A DNA stretch of 53,568 nucleotides from Corynebacterium sp. HMSC27B11 (GCF_001815985.1 NZ_KV823561.1:110182-163749), one strand, 5' to 3'; positions 10,341 to 18,133 are shown, counted from the stretch's first letter. Notes: generated from the sequence alone by a model not told the origin. Numbers and translations: made by a program.

Positions 10341-11237
10341 GTGGCTGATAGTTTGAAAAACCTCGTTCCAAGGCTCGGCAAGCGTGGCCCGCACCGGGTG
10401 CTCACCGGCGACCTGAATTTCGCTGGCATCCCGGGCCGCGTGTACACCCCTGCCGAGGGCAAGGGCATCCCGGGCATCGCGTTCGGACACGACTGGCGGG
10501 TGGGCGCGAAGGCCTACCACGCGACGTTGCGGCACCTTGCGAGCTGGGGTTTCGCCGTGGCCGCTCCCGATACGGAGCGCGGCGTGCTGCCGAACCACCG
10601 TGGCTTCGCCTCCGACCTGGAGACCTCCCTGCAGATCCTGGCTGGCGTGAAGCTGGGTCAGGGCAACGTGACGGTGCACCCGTCGAAGCTGTACCTGGCT
10701 GGTCACGGCATGGGCGCGGCGGCAGCGGTGCTGGCGGCAACGGCCCGCGAGTACGTCAAGGACAGCTTTGATTCTTATGGGGACAAGCCGACCCTGGCTG
10801 GTGTGATGGCTGTGTACCCGGCTGATGCGAATCCGAGCCCGTATGACGCCGCGCAGCACGTGGATGCCCCGGGCCTGGTGCTCTCCCCTGGTGGTATTCA
10901 CGCCGCCCCGTCCGGCAACCCGGAGCGCCTAGCCGCGAACTGGCAGGGCGAAGTTGTGTACCGCCGGATGGATAAGGCCTCGCAGGCCGGTTTCCACGAG
11001 AACTACGGCCGCCGCCTGGTGATGGGCTCTGGGCTGCCGGAGTTCGCCGCACAAGAGACGGTGCGTGGCCTGATGACTGGTTTCGTGCTGGCTGATGAGT
11101 CCCGGAAGTACAAGGCTTTCCGCGACCCTCGCGCGGAACTGAAGGACACGAGCGTGAAGGATCAGCTGGAGCTGTACCGCGAGCTGCCGGAGAACATCGA
11201 CGTTGAGGAAGCGCTGAGCAACATCCGGCTGGGCTAG
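10341..11237 (+). CDS. Alpha/beta-hydrolase-fold protein lacking the nucleophile Ser
   Basis: The 298-aa product (MADSLKNLVPRLGKRGPH) has the layout of a dienelactone-hydrolase or chlorophyllase-like alpha/beta hydrolase: an early strand with FGHDW (oxyanion region, about 48-52), ASWGFAVAAPDT, and a nucleophile elbow LYLAGHGMGAAAAV at 118-131. The elbow reads G-H-G-M-G, so Gly123 stands where the catalytic Ser of G-x-S-x-G should be. No signal peptide is visible. The GTG at 10341 has no Shine-Dalgarno but a TACTAG box lies upstream; a GTG at 10332 is an alternative. It diverges from glmS. The fold is fairly secure but the activity is unknown, and it may be a non-enzymatic pseudo-hydrolase. 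Confidence 0.75.
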   Translation: MADSLKNLVPRLGKRGPHRVLTGDLNFAGIPGRVYTPAEGKGIPGIAFGHDWRVGAKAYHATLRHLASWGFAVAAPDTERGVLPNHRGFASDLETSLQILAGVKLGQGNVTVHPSKLYLAGHGMGAAAAVLAATAREYVKDSFDSYGDKPTLAGVMAVYPADANPSPYDAAQHVDAPGLVLSPGGIHAAPSGNPERLAANWQGEVVYRRMDKASQAGFHENYGRRLVMGSGLPEFAAQETVRGLMTGFVLADESRKYKAFRDPRAELKDTSVKDQLELYRELPENIDVEEALSNIRLG

Positions 11238-11313
11238 CTGGCTGCTGGACGCGCAGGGCTGCGCTCCGGTTTTCCGATGATGCCGGAACTGTGGTGTAGG
11301 TTCCTCCGGCCTC

Positions 11314-11673
11314 TCATCTCCACACATCCAGGCCTAATAGTCCTGTCTCCTCCAGCGGTTTTAAGCCGTCATCAAGGCTGCGCAGCCGGGCGTACAGCTT
11401 CCGCAATGACGAACGATCCGGCAACTCTTCTTTCCCGGCGGCATTTTTCAGAACCGTCACCGTACTTATGAGCGCCAGGCTGCCGACCGAGGATCCGCTC
11501 GCCCGTAGCCTTTGAAGGCGGCGGGCCTCCTGATTTGCCATCCGGCGTCCCTCTCCGTCATCGATCAGGACGATAATGTCGTTCCCCTGTTCAGCAGCGA
11601 CGACGGCATGCGCGATGACCGTATCTATTCCAAACCGCTGAGATCCACGTTCACAGGCGGCAAGTGCTGAATC
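11314..11673 (-). pseudogene. C-terminal remnant of a PIN-domain (DUF3368-like) toxin
   Basis: The frame reads GIDTVIAHAVVAAEQGND, then IIVLIDDGEGRRMANQEARRL, then SVGSLALISTVTVL. This is the C-terminal half of a VapC-like PIN nuclease: the acidic DD in a strand, GRR, and a GSLALI helix. The N-terminal half with the first catalytic Asp is missing. The frame is open back to a TGA at about 11676 but has no ATG, GTG or TTG before the internal ATG at 11541. The upstream part overlaps the end of the ImmA-like gene in another frame. I infer a deletion that removed the toxin's N-terminus. A 75-aa peptide from 11541 could still be made. Confidence 0.55.
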
Positions 11674-12449
11674 TCAAATTCATCGTCGGGCTGAGGCTTC
11701 GGCGCAATTCCTGCTTCGGCGAACTCAGCAAGCAGATCCGCCTCCGGAATGCCACGCAGCGTGGCAATGGTTTGGGCGCTCACCACGCCTTCGATATACC
11801 CCTTGGTTGCGCGAGCTAAAAGTTTCTGCGGCGCCCGGATCCGATCTGATTCCTCCTGGAGTCCGTGATAATAGTCACGCCAACCGTATTTCGTCGCCAG
11901 GGCGCCAGTGGAGATCTGCTGCCACTTTTCCGTTAAATCAGAATTGATATAACCCGTGTCCCGTAGCGCGATAGCAGCGATCGCTGGCGACACGAGGTAA
12001 CGCTGCACAACCCGCGAGAGTGTCACCTCTGAGACAGGCTCCTCGGCCCCCAGCCACGCCTTGAGGCCCTCTTGAGGGATCAACAGGTGCCGGGCGAAGG
12101 CATCGGCGCGGATCTCTTCAGCTGGACGTCTGGGGCCTCCTCCAACTGGAGATCCTTGCAGGTTTTCACGGAAATCTTCGAAAATTACGTGCCCGAGCTC
12201 ATGTGCAAGAGTGCTGCGCTGCCGCATCGGATGACGGGTGCGAGCCACACCAATAAGGATGTGTTCGCGCACCGGATCAAACATCGTCAGCCCATGTTCG
12301 TCTGCATCCGCATCAACAACCGCGACGTCGTACCCCGTGAATCGCTCGACGAGCCCGACCAGGTCTCCTAGTGGTTGCACGCCCAACCCATGGGCAGTGC
12401 GAAATTCTTGGGCTGCCTTTTTCGCTTGGGTCTCGTTCGAGCTGTTCAT
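11625..12449 (-). CDS. ImmA/IrrE-type metallopeptidase
   Basis: The 274-aa protein carries the zinc-protease motif HELGH at 83-87 within STLAHELGHVIFEDF, typical of the ImmA/IrrE family, whose members cleave or bind a partner regulator. The start ATG (12449) overlaps the stop of the upstream XRE gene as ATGA, showing translational coupling. The C-terminal part (about 150-260) is helical and unannotated. Pairing with an XRE repressor and a PIN remnant suggests a toxin-antitoxin or mobile-element immunity module. Whether it still works without an intact toxin is unknown. Confidence 0.88.
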   Translation of the reverse strand: MNSSNETQAKKAAQEFRTAHGLGVQPLGDLVGLVERFTGYDVAVVDADADEHGLTMFDPVREHILIGVARTRHPMRQRSTLAHELGHVIFEDFRENLQGSPVGGGPRRPAEEIRADAFARHLLIPQEGLKAWLGAEEPVSEVTLSRVVQRYLVSPAIAAIALRDTGYINSDLTEKWQQISTGALATKYGWRDYYHGLQEESDRIRAPQKLLARATKGYIEGVVSAQTIATLRGIPEADLLAEFAEAGIAPKPQPDDEFEIQHLPPVNVDLSGLE

Positions 12450-12775
12450 AGGACCTTCGCGATCGCTTGATCGTCCAGGTAGGCATCCAGCTCCATAAAG
12501 TGGAGCAATCTCTGGCGCATTGCCTCCATCTTGGCTCCATTGGTGCTGCGCGCCGCGCACACGACACGTTTCGCAACCCCTTCACCCGTGAGCTGCGCAA
12601 CGGTGCAGCCAGTTGCATCGGCGATGCGAATTAGCTCCGGCATCTTCACGTTCCGCTCCCCCTTGAGTATGCGATGCACCGTTGACTGTGAAAGTCCAGT
12701 ACGTGCGGCCAGGTCACGCTGCGAGAGGCCTGCAGAGCTAAGAGCGCTCTCAATTGCCGAAATCATTTCACTCAC
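12446..12775 (-). CDS. XRE-family HTH transcriptional regulator
   Basis: The 109-aa protein has an N-terminal Cro/CI-type helix-turn-helix (SQRDLAARTGLSQSTVHRILKGERNVK, about 18-44, interrupted here by no gaps in the frame). A helical C-terminal tail with DDQAIAKVL follows. The exact start is uncertain: GTG 12793, GTG 12775 and ATG 12766 are all in frame. I prefer 12775 because it leaves the perfect inverted repeat at 12784-12813 outside the coding part. It is probably the autorepressor of the XRE-ImmA operon and the substrate or partner of the downstream metallopeptidase. Confidence 0.88.
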   Translation of the reverse strand: MSEMISAIESALSSAGLSQRDLAARTGLSQSTVHRILKGERNVKMPELIRIADATGCTVAQLTGEGVAKRVVCAARSTNGAKMEAMRQRLLHFMELDAYLDDQAIAKVL

Positions 12776-12783
12776 CCCCGAAC

Positions 12784-12813
12784 CTTGAATCACTTTTAGA
12801 TTCTTGATTCAAG
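12784..12813. promoter_or_regulatory. Perfect inverted repeat, likely XRE operator
   Basis: CTTGAATCA (12784-12792) and TGATTCAAG (12805-12813) are perfect 9-bp complements separated by 12 nt, immediately upstream of the XRE start. An extra GATTC half-site lies in the spacer. The position is right for autoregulation. Confidence 0.65.
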
Positions 12814-12917
12814 ACTATCGCAATTCCGGCCACAAGACAATAGGTCACGTCGTGAGGTCACTATCCCTTGTTTGATGTCACTTCCCTTTAGCTCGGGCGG
12901 GCCGGCACGAGGCGTCC

Positions 12918-12923
12918 TAGACT
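12918..12923 (+). promoter_or_regulatory. -10 box of leaderless alkB-like gene
   Basis: TAGACT ends 8 nt before the ATG at 12932 and no Shine-Dalgarno intervenes, so transcription probably starts at or next to the start codon. Confidence 0.5.
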
Positions 12924-12931
12924 GGGGCATC

Positions 12932-13612
12932 ATGCTTTTCGACGACCTCCCGCGTGACGACGCCCGCATCACCCCTGGCGTCGTACACCTTCCGGGATGG
13001 CTCGAGCTTGGGCAGCAGGCCGCGGTCGTCTCCCAGCTCCGTGAGATCGCCCGTGAGCTGGCGGGCACCCCGTTGAGCATGAGCCGCCCGCAGCTGAAAA
13101 GCGGCCGCATGCAGGTATTCATGCTGCACCTGGGCCGCATGTGGGTGACCGAACCGACGTACCGCTACGTCACCCACGTCGCAGGGCATCGCGTGCCCCA
13201 AGTGCCGAAGAACCTCGCGGAGATCGCTAGGCAGGCGCTGACCAGCGCCGGACGCTACGACGCTGCATTGTCCGCCTGGGCGGACACTTTCCGACCCGAC
13301 ATGGCGCTGGTCAACTACTACCCGCCCGGCGCGACCATGGGCATGCACCAGGACCGCAACGAGAACTCGCTGGCACCGGTCGTCTCGCTGTCCATCGGTG
13401 ATGAGGCCCTGTTCCGCATCGGGAGCACCGAGACTCGCAATCAACCGTGGGATGAAGTGACCCTGATCAGCGGCGACGTCATCGTCTTCGGTGGACCGAA
13501 ACGCCTCGCCTTCCACGGTGTCCCCCAGACCAGGCCAGAGACCCTGCCCGACGGATGCGGGCTCAAGGAAGGCCGGATCAACATCACCTTCAGGCAGCTG
13601 GACGACCGCTAG
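12932..13612 (+). CDS. alkB: AlkB-family 2-oxoglutarate/Fe(II) dioxygenase
   Basis: It oxidatively removes alkyl groups from damaged nucleic acid bases. The 226-aa product shows all key residues: iron ligands H139 and D141 in MGMHQDRNEN, H195 in LAFHGVPQT, and the 2-oxoglutarate-binding R215/R221 in RINITFR. The NYYPPGATMGMHQD stretch is characteristic. An upstream in-frame ATG at 12872 exists, but the TAGACT box 8 nt before 12932 favours the shorter leaderless form. It stands alone, divergent from the XRE module, and I see no Ada or other SOS-type gene beside it. Confidence 0.93.
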   Translation: MLFDDLPRDDARITPGVVHLPGWLELGQQAAVVSQLREIARELAGTPLSMSRPQLKSGRMQVFMLHLGRMWVTEPTYRYVTHVAGHRVPQVPKNLAEIARQALTSAGRYDAALSAWADTFRPDMALVNYYPPGATMGMHQDRNENSLAPVVSLSIGDEALFRIGSTETRNQPWDEVTLISGDVIVFGGPKRLAFHGVPQTRPETLPDGCGLKEGRINITFRQLDDR

Positions 13613-13628
13613 CTGCGCTTCCCGACCA

Positions 13629-13651
13629 TCGCCTGGTAGCAGCCCAGGCGA
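13629..13651 (+). terminator. Hairpin after the alkB-like gene
   Basis: TCGCCTGG and CCAGGCGA form perfect 8-bp arms with a 7-nt loop 16 nt past the stop. No T-tract follows, so factor-independent termination is uncertain. Confidence 0.4.
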
Positions 13652-13730
13652 TAACCCAGCAGGGATAGTTGCCTTCACCTAGCCGAACACGCCCACCAGG
13701 CACTCACGTTTGGCGCTTTCAGGGGCAGTG

Positions 13731-13746
13731 TCGAGGAATTCCTCGA
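13731..13746. repeat. Perfect 16-bp palindrome
   Basis: TCGAGGAATTCCTCGA is fully self-complementary and lies in the convergent intergenic region between the alkB-like and SWIM genes. It could be a protein-binding site. There is no other support. Confidence 0.6.
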
Positions 13747-13813
13747 GAGTATGTAGCGTCACAATGCTTAATCGCACAGTTTTAGAGTCCCGCTCTGCGC
13801 ACATGTTCCGATC

Positions 13814-13875
13814 TCGGAAAGCTCACGTTCCGGTCAATTTCATGGCATTTTCTGACCACAACGTGAGCTTTCCGA
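13814..13875. repeat. Long intergenic palindrome, variant stem (copy 3)
   Basis: Sixteen-bp perfect arms (core CGGAAAGCTCACGTT at 13815-13829, complement at 13860-13874) continue inward through a 2x2 internal loop to GGTCA/TGACC. The 16-nt terminal loop ATTTCATGGCATTTTC resembles the loop of the 48-105 palindrome (TTTTTCACGATTTTC), although the stems differ in sequence. It lies about 40 nt beyond the stop of the SWIM gene. Confidence 0.8.
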
Positions 13876-13914
13876 ATGTTTGCGCCGGCGAGCGCTCGAT
13901 CAGATTCGAGTCAG

Positions 13915-14577
13915 CTAGCAAGAATCCTCTTCTTCGTCATCGAGCCATTCAAACTCCCACTCGTCATCGCGGGGCTCCCACAGGTACTCCCATTGTGCCC
14001 TCAGAGATTCGATCTCCCCTTCTGGTGCATTCAACTCCTCGAGAAGATCGAAGAGCGCTTCGAGCGCAGGGTCCTCTTTTTCATTCAAAAAGCGGAAACT
14101 CTCGTTGAGAAGGCGAAGAACCTCCGCTGCGATCTTTTCGTCGGCTATTTTGCCGCGGCACGGCACAGCCTTATTCAAAATAGTCTCGGTCAGTGTCTGC
14201 TCTTCGTAGGCCGGAGAGTAGGTCACCAAGGCCATTCGCAGCTCATAAAAGAGCGGGTGTTCCAGAAGCTCTGGACGTACCGCGGCAGAGGCGTCCGGCA
14301 GGAAGAACTCCAATTCATTCGTTGTGTTCGAGAAATGATGGGCGGCAGCGGCGCATAGGTGCGCACAGAGGTCCCCCGCCCGGAAATCGGCACAACTGCA
14401 GTCGCTACAACCAGGAAACATAGCTCCGTCGAGTTGCACTTCCGCACCCCCGATCGTAGTGCGGTAGACGAAAGGGGCAGTATCCCTCAGTTGGACCGGG
14501 TAGTCGAGAGCTCGGGCGTTCCGGATCGTCTCGTCCGCAAAGAAAGCCTTGATAAGCGGAGTATCGAAGCACGCCAT
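13915..14577 (-). CDS. SWIM zinc-finger domain protein
   Basis: The 220-aa protein has a SWIM-type zinc motif, C60-x-C62-x8-C71-x-H73, within GCSDCSCADFRAGDLCAH. SWIM fingers bind nucleic acid or protein and usually sit in larger proteins or beside SNF2 helicases; no helicase is nearby. The C-terminal third is helical and very acidic (DDEWEFEWLDDEEEDS). A TACTCT box 6 nt before the ATG and no Shine-Dalgarno suggest a leaderless transcript. Function unknown. Confidence 0.8.
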   Translation of the reverse strand: MACFDTPLIKAFFADETIRNARALDYPVQLRDTAPFVYRTTIGGAEVQLDGAMFPGCSDCSCADFRAGDLCAHLCAAAAHHFSNTTNELEFFLPDASAAVRPELLEHPLFYELRMALVTYSPAYEEQTLTETILNKAVPCRGKIADEKIAAEVLRLLNESFRFLNEKEDPALEALFDLLEELNAPEGEIESLRAQWEYLWEPRDDEWEFEWLDDEEEDSC

Positions 14578-14605
14578 GGATTCAGAGTAGCGTGGTGAGT
14601 TTTCC

Positions 14606-14644
14606 TAATCGAATGCCGTCTAATCGAATGCCGTCTAATCGAAG
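14606..14644. repeat. 15-bp tandem repeat over a stop codon
   Basis: TAATCGAATGCCGTC at 14606-14620 and 14621-14635 is followed by a partial third unit to 14644. Read on the minus strand, each unit gives Phe-Asp-stop in the same frame as the end of the 114-aa gene, so the terminal codons and stop are repeated three times. Confidence 0.85.
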
Positions 14645-14979
14645 AGGTTCGAGGGCACGCACCAGCCGGCCCGCTTGAGGTCACGCTCCGCCAGACCCGG
14701 GCCGGGGCGTTCGGCCCCCGCCCGGCGGCTCGCGGTTTCTTCACTATCGACGGCCGTGCCGCTGACCGCCCGGTCCGCTGCCTCCCGGCCACCCGCGGTG
14801 CTCGCCTCGAATCCCCCGTGAGTGTTCTTGCCGTCCTGCCCCGCCTGCGCTTGGCGTTCCACGAGCTTCTCCAGGGTGTCCCGGTGCTGGGACATCTCCC
14901 GCTCGAAGGCCGTCGCTGCCTCGTCCATGCGGGCGAGGAACTCCCCCATGATCGCCTCGTACTTATCGCGGTCTACCAC
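14635..14979 (-). CDS. Small helical protein, third gene of the ESX-co-regulated operon
   Basis: The 114-aa product starts MVDRDKYEAIMGEFLARMDEAATAFEREM. Residues 1-45 form an amphipathic helix or coiled coil; the rest is Gly/Ala/Glu-rich and probably disordered, ending in WCVPSNLFD. I do not recognise a family. The start overlaps the end of the preceding 377-aa gene by 7 nt, so the two are translationally coupled. Small helical partners of this kind accompany type VII effectors in other systems, but nothing in the sequence proves that here. Confidence 0.7.
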   Translation of the reverse strand: MVDRDKYEAIMGEFLARMDEAATAFEREMSQHRDTLEKLVERQAQAGQDGKNTHGGFEASTAGGREAADRAVSGTAVDSEETASRRAGAERPGPGLAERDLKRAGWCVPSNLFD

Positions 14980-16106
14980 TGCCCGCTCCTTTCAATCCCC
15001 ACCTCATAGGTCCGTTCCAGGGTGATCCCGGTGGTCGCGGGCTTCACCGCGGGTGAGCCTCCGGGCTCAGCATTCACCCCACCGATCGCCCCATCGCCGG
15101 AAGCATGGAAAGCCTGCTCTGCCTGGGCGGTGCCCGCGCCCTCGGCCAGCCAGATATCCGGGCTCCAGGCCGCCACCTCGGCAGGCTCGACGTCCTGCGG
15201 CAGCGCCCCGGAGGTCTCCAGTTCGACGACGGGTGCCTCATCACCCGACTGCCCCTCCCCGCCGTCCGTCGGGGTTCCTCCTGCATCGTGGGCCGCAGAA
15301 TCACCGTTGCCTGGATCTGCCGCGTCAGCCTCAGGACTCGGGGCTTCCTGGGGCTGCGGTGGCTCCTCCGTCTGTTCCGCTCCGGCTGCCGAATCCTCGG
15401 CCCCTGGGGTTCCATGTTCCGGCGAGTCCGTGCCGGCCACCGGCGCGGCGTCCTGCCCCTCCGGGCTGCCCTGAACAACCGCACTGCCCTGCTCCGGCTG
15501 CTCACCGTGGCCACCGGCGGCGTCCTGTCCGATCACCGCCTCCAGCACCGCCGGATCGGTGGTGCTGAGCTGTACCTCCCCCTCGCTGCCAGCCACGGCC
15601 GCTTCGCAATCTACGACCAGCTGATCAGCCGCCTCGGTGAGCGCCTTGTTGCGGCGTTCCAGCTGCTCGCACACCGCGCGCTGGGCCGAATCCCCCATCG
15701 CCTTCAGCAGCTCCGGCGGGCACTCCGGCAACGCGATGCGGGACTGCTCCACCTGGTCCTCGAAGCGGGAGACGATCCGCTCCACCTCCGCGGCGGTGTG
15801 CTCACAGAGGTTGCCGATGAGCTCCGTGGCACCCCGGCCGGACTCCGCAACATGCACCAAGCCCTGGTCGTACTGCTGCTGCGCAGCACACGCCTGGGCT
15901 AGTTGCACGCCCCCGCAGCCCGCAAGATCCTTCGGGTCCGCCTGGAGCACCGGCGGTGGCGTCCGGAACAGAAGATGGGCGGCGGACTGCAGGGCATCCG
16001 GGTCCAGGCCGCGGGTGAATCCGGCGGCGGACTCCGCAGGGCCCACCGGGACCCCGTAACTGGCTAGCTGCTTGATGGCGCGCTCCACGCGCTGCTGTTG
16101 CCTCAT
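14973..16106 (-). CDS. Unknown protein: six-Cys helical half plus disordered acidic half
   Basis: The 377-aa protein is not one I recognise. Residues 1-170 are predicted helical and contain six cysteines (64, 73, 101, 129, 146, 167), an unusual number for a cytosolic corynebacterial protein and suggestive of disulphides outside the cell. Residues 175-340 are rich in Gly, Pro, Glu, Ala and Ser and look disordered. The last 40 residues (GITLERTYEVGIERSGQW) may refold. There is no signal peptide or membrane segment. The start overlaps the preceding stop as ATGA. It is the middle gene of an operon sharing a promoter motif with the WXG100 genes, so I infer an ESX-4 substrate or partner. Confidence 0.75.
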   Translation of the reverse strand: MRQQQRVERAIKQLASYGVPVGPAESAAGFTRGLDPDALQSAAHLLFRTPPPVLQADPKDLAGCGGVQLAQACAAQQQYDQGLVHVAESGRGATELIGNLCEHTAAEVERIVSRFEDQVEQSRIALPECPPELLKAMGDSAQRAVCEQLERRNKALTEAADQLVVDCEAAVAGSEGEVQLSTTDPAVLEAVIGQDAAGGHGEQPEQGSAVVQGSPEGQDAAPVAGTDSPEHGTPGAEDSAAGAEQTEEPPQPQEAPSPEADAADPGNGDSAAHDAGGTPTDGGEGQSGDEAPVVELETSGALPQDVEPAEVAAWSPDIWLAEGAGTAQAEQAFHASGDGAIGGVNAEPGGSPAVKPATTGITLERTYEVGIERSGQW

Positions 16107-16441
16107 CGGAGCACCTCAGCGATCGCACCTGCCGCGCTGTGGTCGGCGTCCTCGGCATCACGGGCGAGCTTGGAGGCCGCCCGCGCCTCCGCTGCGACCT
16201 GCTCGGACTGGCGTTGCCGCAGCTCATGCAGCTGCGCGAGCACACGCTCGATGCGGTGCCCCTGCGCGCTCAAGCCCTCTCCGAACGCACCGGCCGCGAT
16301 GTCTGGCCGCTGACCTGCCAAAAGTTGCGACCAGGACTGCTGGTGCCGCCCCAGCAGCTCCGCGTACTCGATCAGCTTCTGCGGCTCCACCGCAAGCGAC
16401 TTCGACCCCTCAGACACGTCCCCCGCGCCCCCTTCGCGCAT
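16103..16441 (-). CDS. Small helical WXG100/EspC-like protein, first gene of the operon
   Basis: The product of about 112 aa contains SLAVEPQKLIEYAELLGRHQQSWSQ (residues split by no gaps), then a second helix through QRQSEQVAAEARAASKLARDAE. This is a helix-turn-helix hairpin of the size of ESX-secreted or ESX-associated proteins (EspC/DUF2580-like). No clear W-x-G turn is visible. Start choice is open: GTG 16453, ATG 16441, or a GTG preceded by AAGGGGG giving MSEGSKSL. An ECF-type promoter lies 45-57 nt upstream. It overlaps the next gene as ATGA. Confidence 0.7.
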   Translation of the reverse strand: MREGGAGDVSEGSKSLAVEPQKLIEYAELLGRHQQSWSQLLAGQRPDIAAGAFGEGLSAQGHRIERVLAQLHELRQRQSEQVAAEARAASKLARDAEDADHSAAGAIAEVLR

Positions 16442-16497
16442 CGCGCCCAACACCTACCGGTCGTGGCCGGCACCGGGCAGCAAAAAACCTTCCGCCC

Positions 16498-16529
16498 TAT
16501 TAGACAACGCCACGGGGCGAAAGGTTCCC
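16498..16529 (-). promoter_or_regulatory. ECF-type (SigM/SigH-like) promoter, copy 2
   Basis: On the minus strand GGGAACC (16523-16529), 17 nt, GTCTAATA (16498-16505). The core and spacing equal those upstream of the WXG100 pair at 22224-22255, and the AACCTTT and GTTGTC context is shared too. GGAAC at -35 with GTC/GTT at -10 is the hallmark of the actinobacterial SigM, SigH and SigE group. Confidence 0.7.
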
Positions 16530-16626
16530 GAAAATCCGAAATCCGCGGGGCTTCGTGGGCACGTGGCGCGAACCCCAGGCCCGGATGCAACGCCTACGCG
16601 CAGACTGAGCCCCGGCCCGCGCCCGG

Positions 16627-17967
16627 CTACACCTCGGCGACGACTGCGGCCAGCTGGCCGGCGATCTTGCGCGCCGTCGCGGAATCCGCGGCCTCCACCA
16701 TCACGCGGAACAGCTCCTCGGTGCCGGACGGGCGCAGCAGCACCCGGCCGGTCTCGCCGAGCTCCTCCTCCGCCTTCGCGATGGCCTGCTTCACCCGCTC
16801 GTCACCAGCGATCGCGGCCTTGTTGGACACCGGCACGTTAATCAGCGTCTGCGGCAACACCTGCATCGCGGACGCCAGCTCCGCCAGCGTCTTGCCCGTC
16901 GTCGCCATCCGCGCCATCAGGAACAGCCCCGTGAGCAGACCGTCCCCGGTCGTGCCGTGCTCCGGGATCACGATGTGGCCGGACTGCTCGCCACCCAGGG
17001 AGTAATCCCCAGCGCGCAGGTCCTCCACCACATAACGGTCGCCCACCTGCGTCTGCCGCAGCGTGATGCCGTTGCGCTCCATCGCCAGCTTCAGCCCGAG
17101 GTTGGACATCACCGTCGCGACCAGCGTGTTGCGCTTCAGCTCACCGCCGTCCTTCATCGACAGCGCGAGGACGGCCATGATCTGGTCCCCGTCAACGACG
17201 TTGCCCTGCGCGTCCACGGCGAGGCAGCGGTCGGCGTCGCCGTCGTGCGCCAGGCCCAGGTCCGCACCATGCTCGACGACAGCCTTCTGCAGCTGGTCGA
17301 TGTGCGTGGAACCAACACCGTCGTTGATGTTGTAGCCATTCGGCTTATTCGACACGGCGACGACCTCCGCGCCCGCGGCCCCGTAGGCCATCGGGGCGGC
17401 CTGGTACGCCGCGCCGTGGGCGCAGTCCACCACGACCTTGATGCCGTCCAGGCGGGTGTGCACCGCCTGCTGCAAGTGGTGCAGGTAGCGGTCCAGCGCG
17501 CTGTGGGACTGGTCGAAAACCCGGCCGATGGCCGCACCGGTGGGGCCTTCCTCCGGCAGCTTGCCCATCTCCTGCTCGATCTCGTCCTCGATCCAGTCCT
17601 CGAGCTTGCGCCCACCGATGGCGAAGAACTTGATGCCGTTATCCGGCATCGGATTGTGGCTCGCGGAGACCATAACCCCCATGTCGGAGCCATAATCATC
17701 GGTCAGGAACGCAACCGCCGGGGTAGGCAGCACGCCCACGTCCAGCACGTCCACCCCCTGCGAAGCCAAGCCCGCGGACAGGGCGGCAGTCAGCATCTCC
17801 CCGGACACGCGCGGGTCCCGGCCGATGATCGCGGTCGGGCGGCGGTCGGTGGACTTCTTTTCCGTCAGTACCCGGGCCGCCGCCGCACCCAGCCGCATAG
17901 CCAGCGGGGCAGTCAGCTTCTCGTTAGCAAGGCCACGGACACCGTCGGTTCCGAACAATCTTCCCAT
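16627..17967 (-). CDS. glmM: Phosphoglucosamine mutase
   Basis: It converts glucosamine-6-phosphate to glucosamine-1-phosphate for UDP-GlcNAc synthesis, following GlmS. The 446-aa protein starts [12 protein letters not shown]. The phosphoserine loop SASHNP (Ser103), the metal loop DGDADR and the C-terminal [15 protein letters not shown] phosphate-binding loop are all present. It lies between the unknown three-gene operon and thiD-tenA on the same strand; its end is about 100 nt before the ECF promoter of that operon. Confidence 0.98.
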   Translation of the reverse strand: MGRLFGTDGVRGLANEKLTAPLAMRLGAAAARVLTEKKSTDRRPTAIIGRDPRVSGEMLTAALSAGLASQGVDVLDVGVLPTPAVAFLTDDYGSDMGVMVSASHNPMPDNGIKFFAIGGRKLEDWIEDEIEQEMGKLPEEGPTGAAIGRVFDQSHSALDRYLHHLQQAVHTRLDGIKVVVDCAHGAAYQAAPMAYGAAGAEVVAVSNKPNGYNINDGVGSTHIDQLQKAVVEHGADLGLAHDGDADRCLAVDAQGNVVDGDQIMAVLALSMKDGGELKRNTLVATVMSNLGLKLAMERNGITLRQTQVGDRYVVEDLRAGDYSLGGEQSGHIVIPEHGTTGDGLLTGLFLMARMATTGKTLAELASAMQVLPQTLINVPVSNKAAIAGDERVKQAIAKAEEELGETGRVLLRPSGTEELFRVMVEAADSATARKIAGQLAAVVAEV

Positions 17968-18133
17968 GGCTCAATAGCTTACAAGAGGCCTGCGACACCA
18001 CCGGGTTGCGGCGCGAGCGGGTGCGGTGGCGCGCCAAAGGGCGGGCCCTAACCAGCAGGGACGTCCCCGTCGAAAGCTAAGCGGAAGGGACGGACGTCAT
18101 CGTCCACACTGTGGGGACGAGCGCCACCGCCTG

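Noticed and set aside
10254..10901. 215-codon minus-strand frame upstream of glmS
   Set aside because: Antisense to the hydrolase-fold gene and without recognisable sequence.
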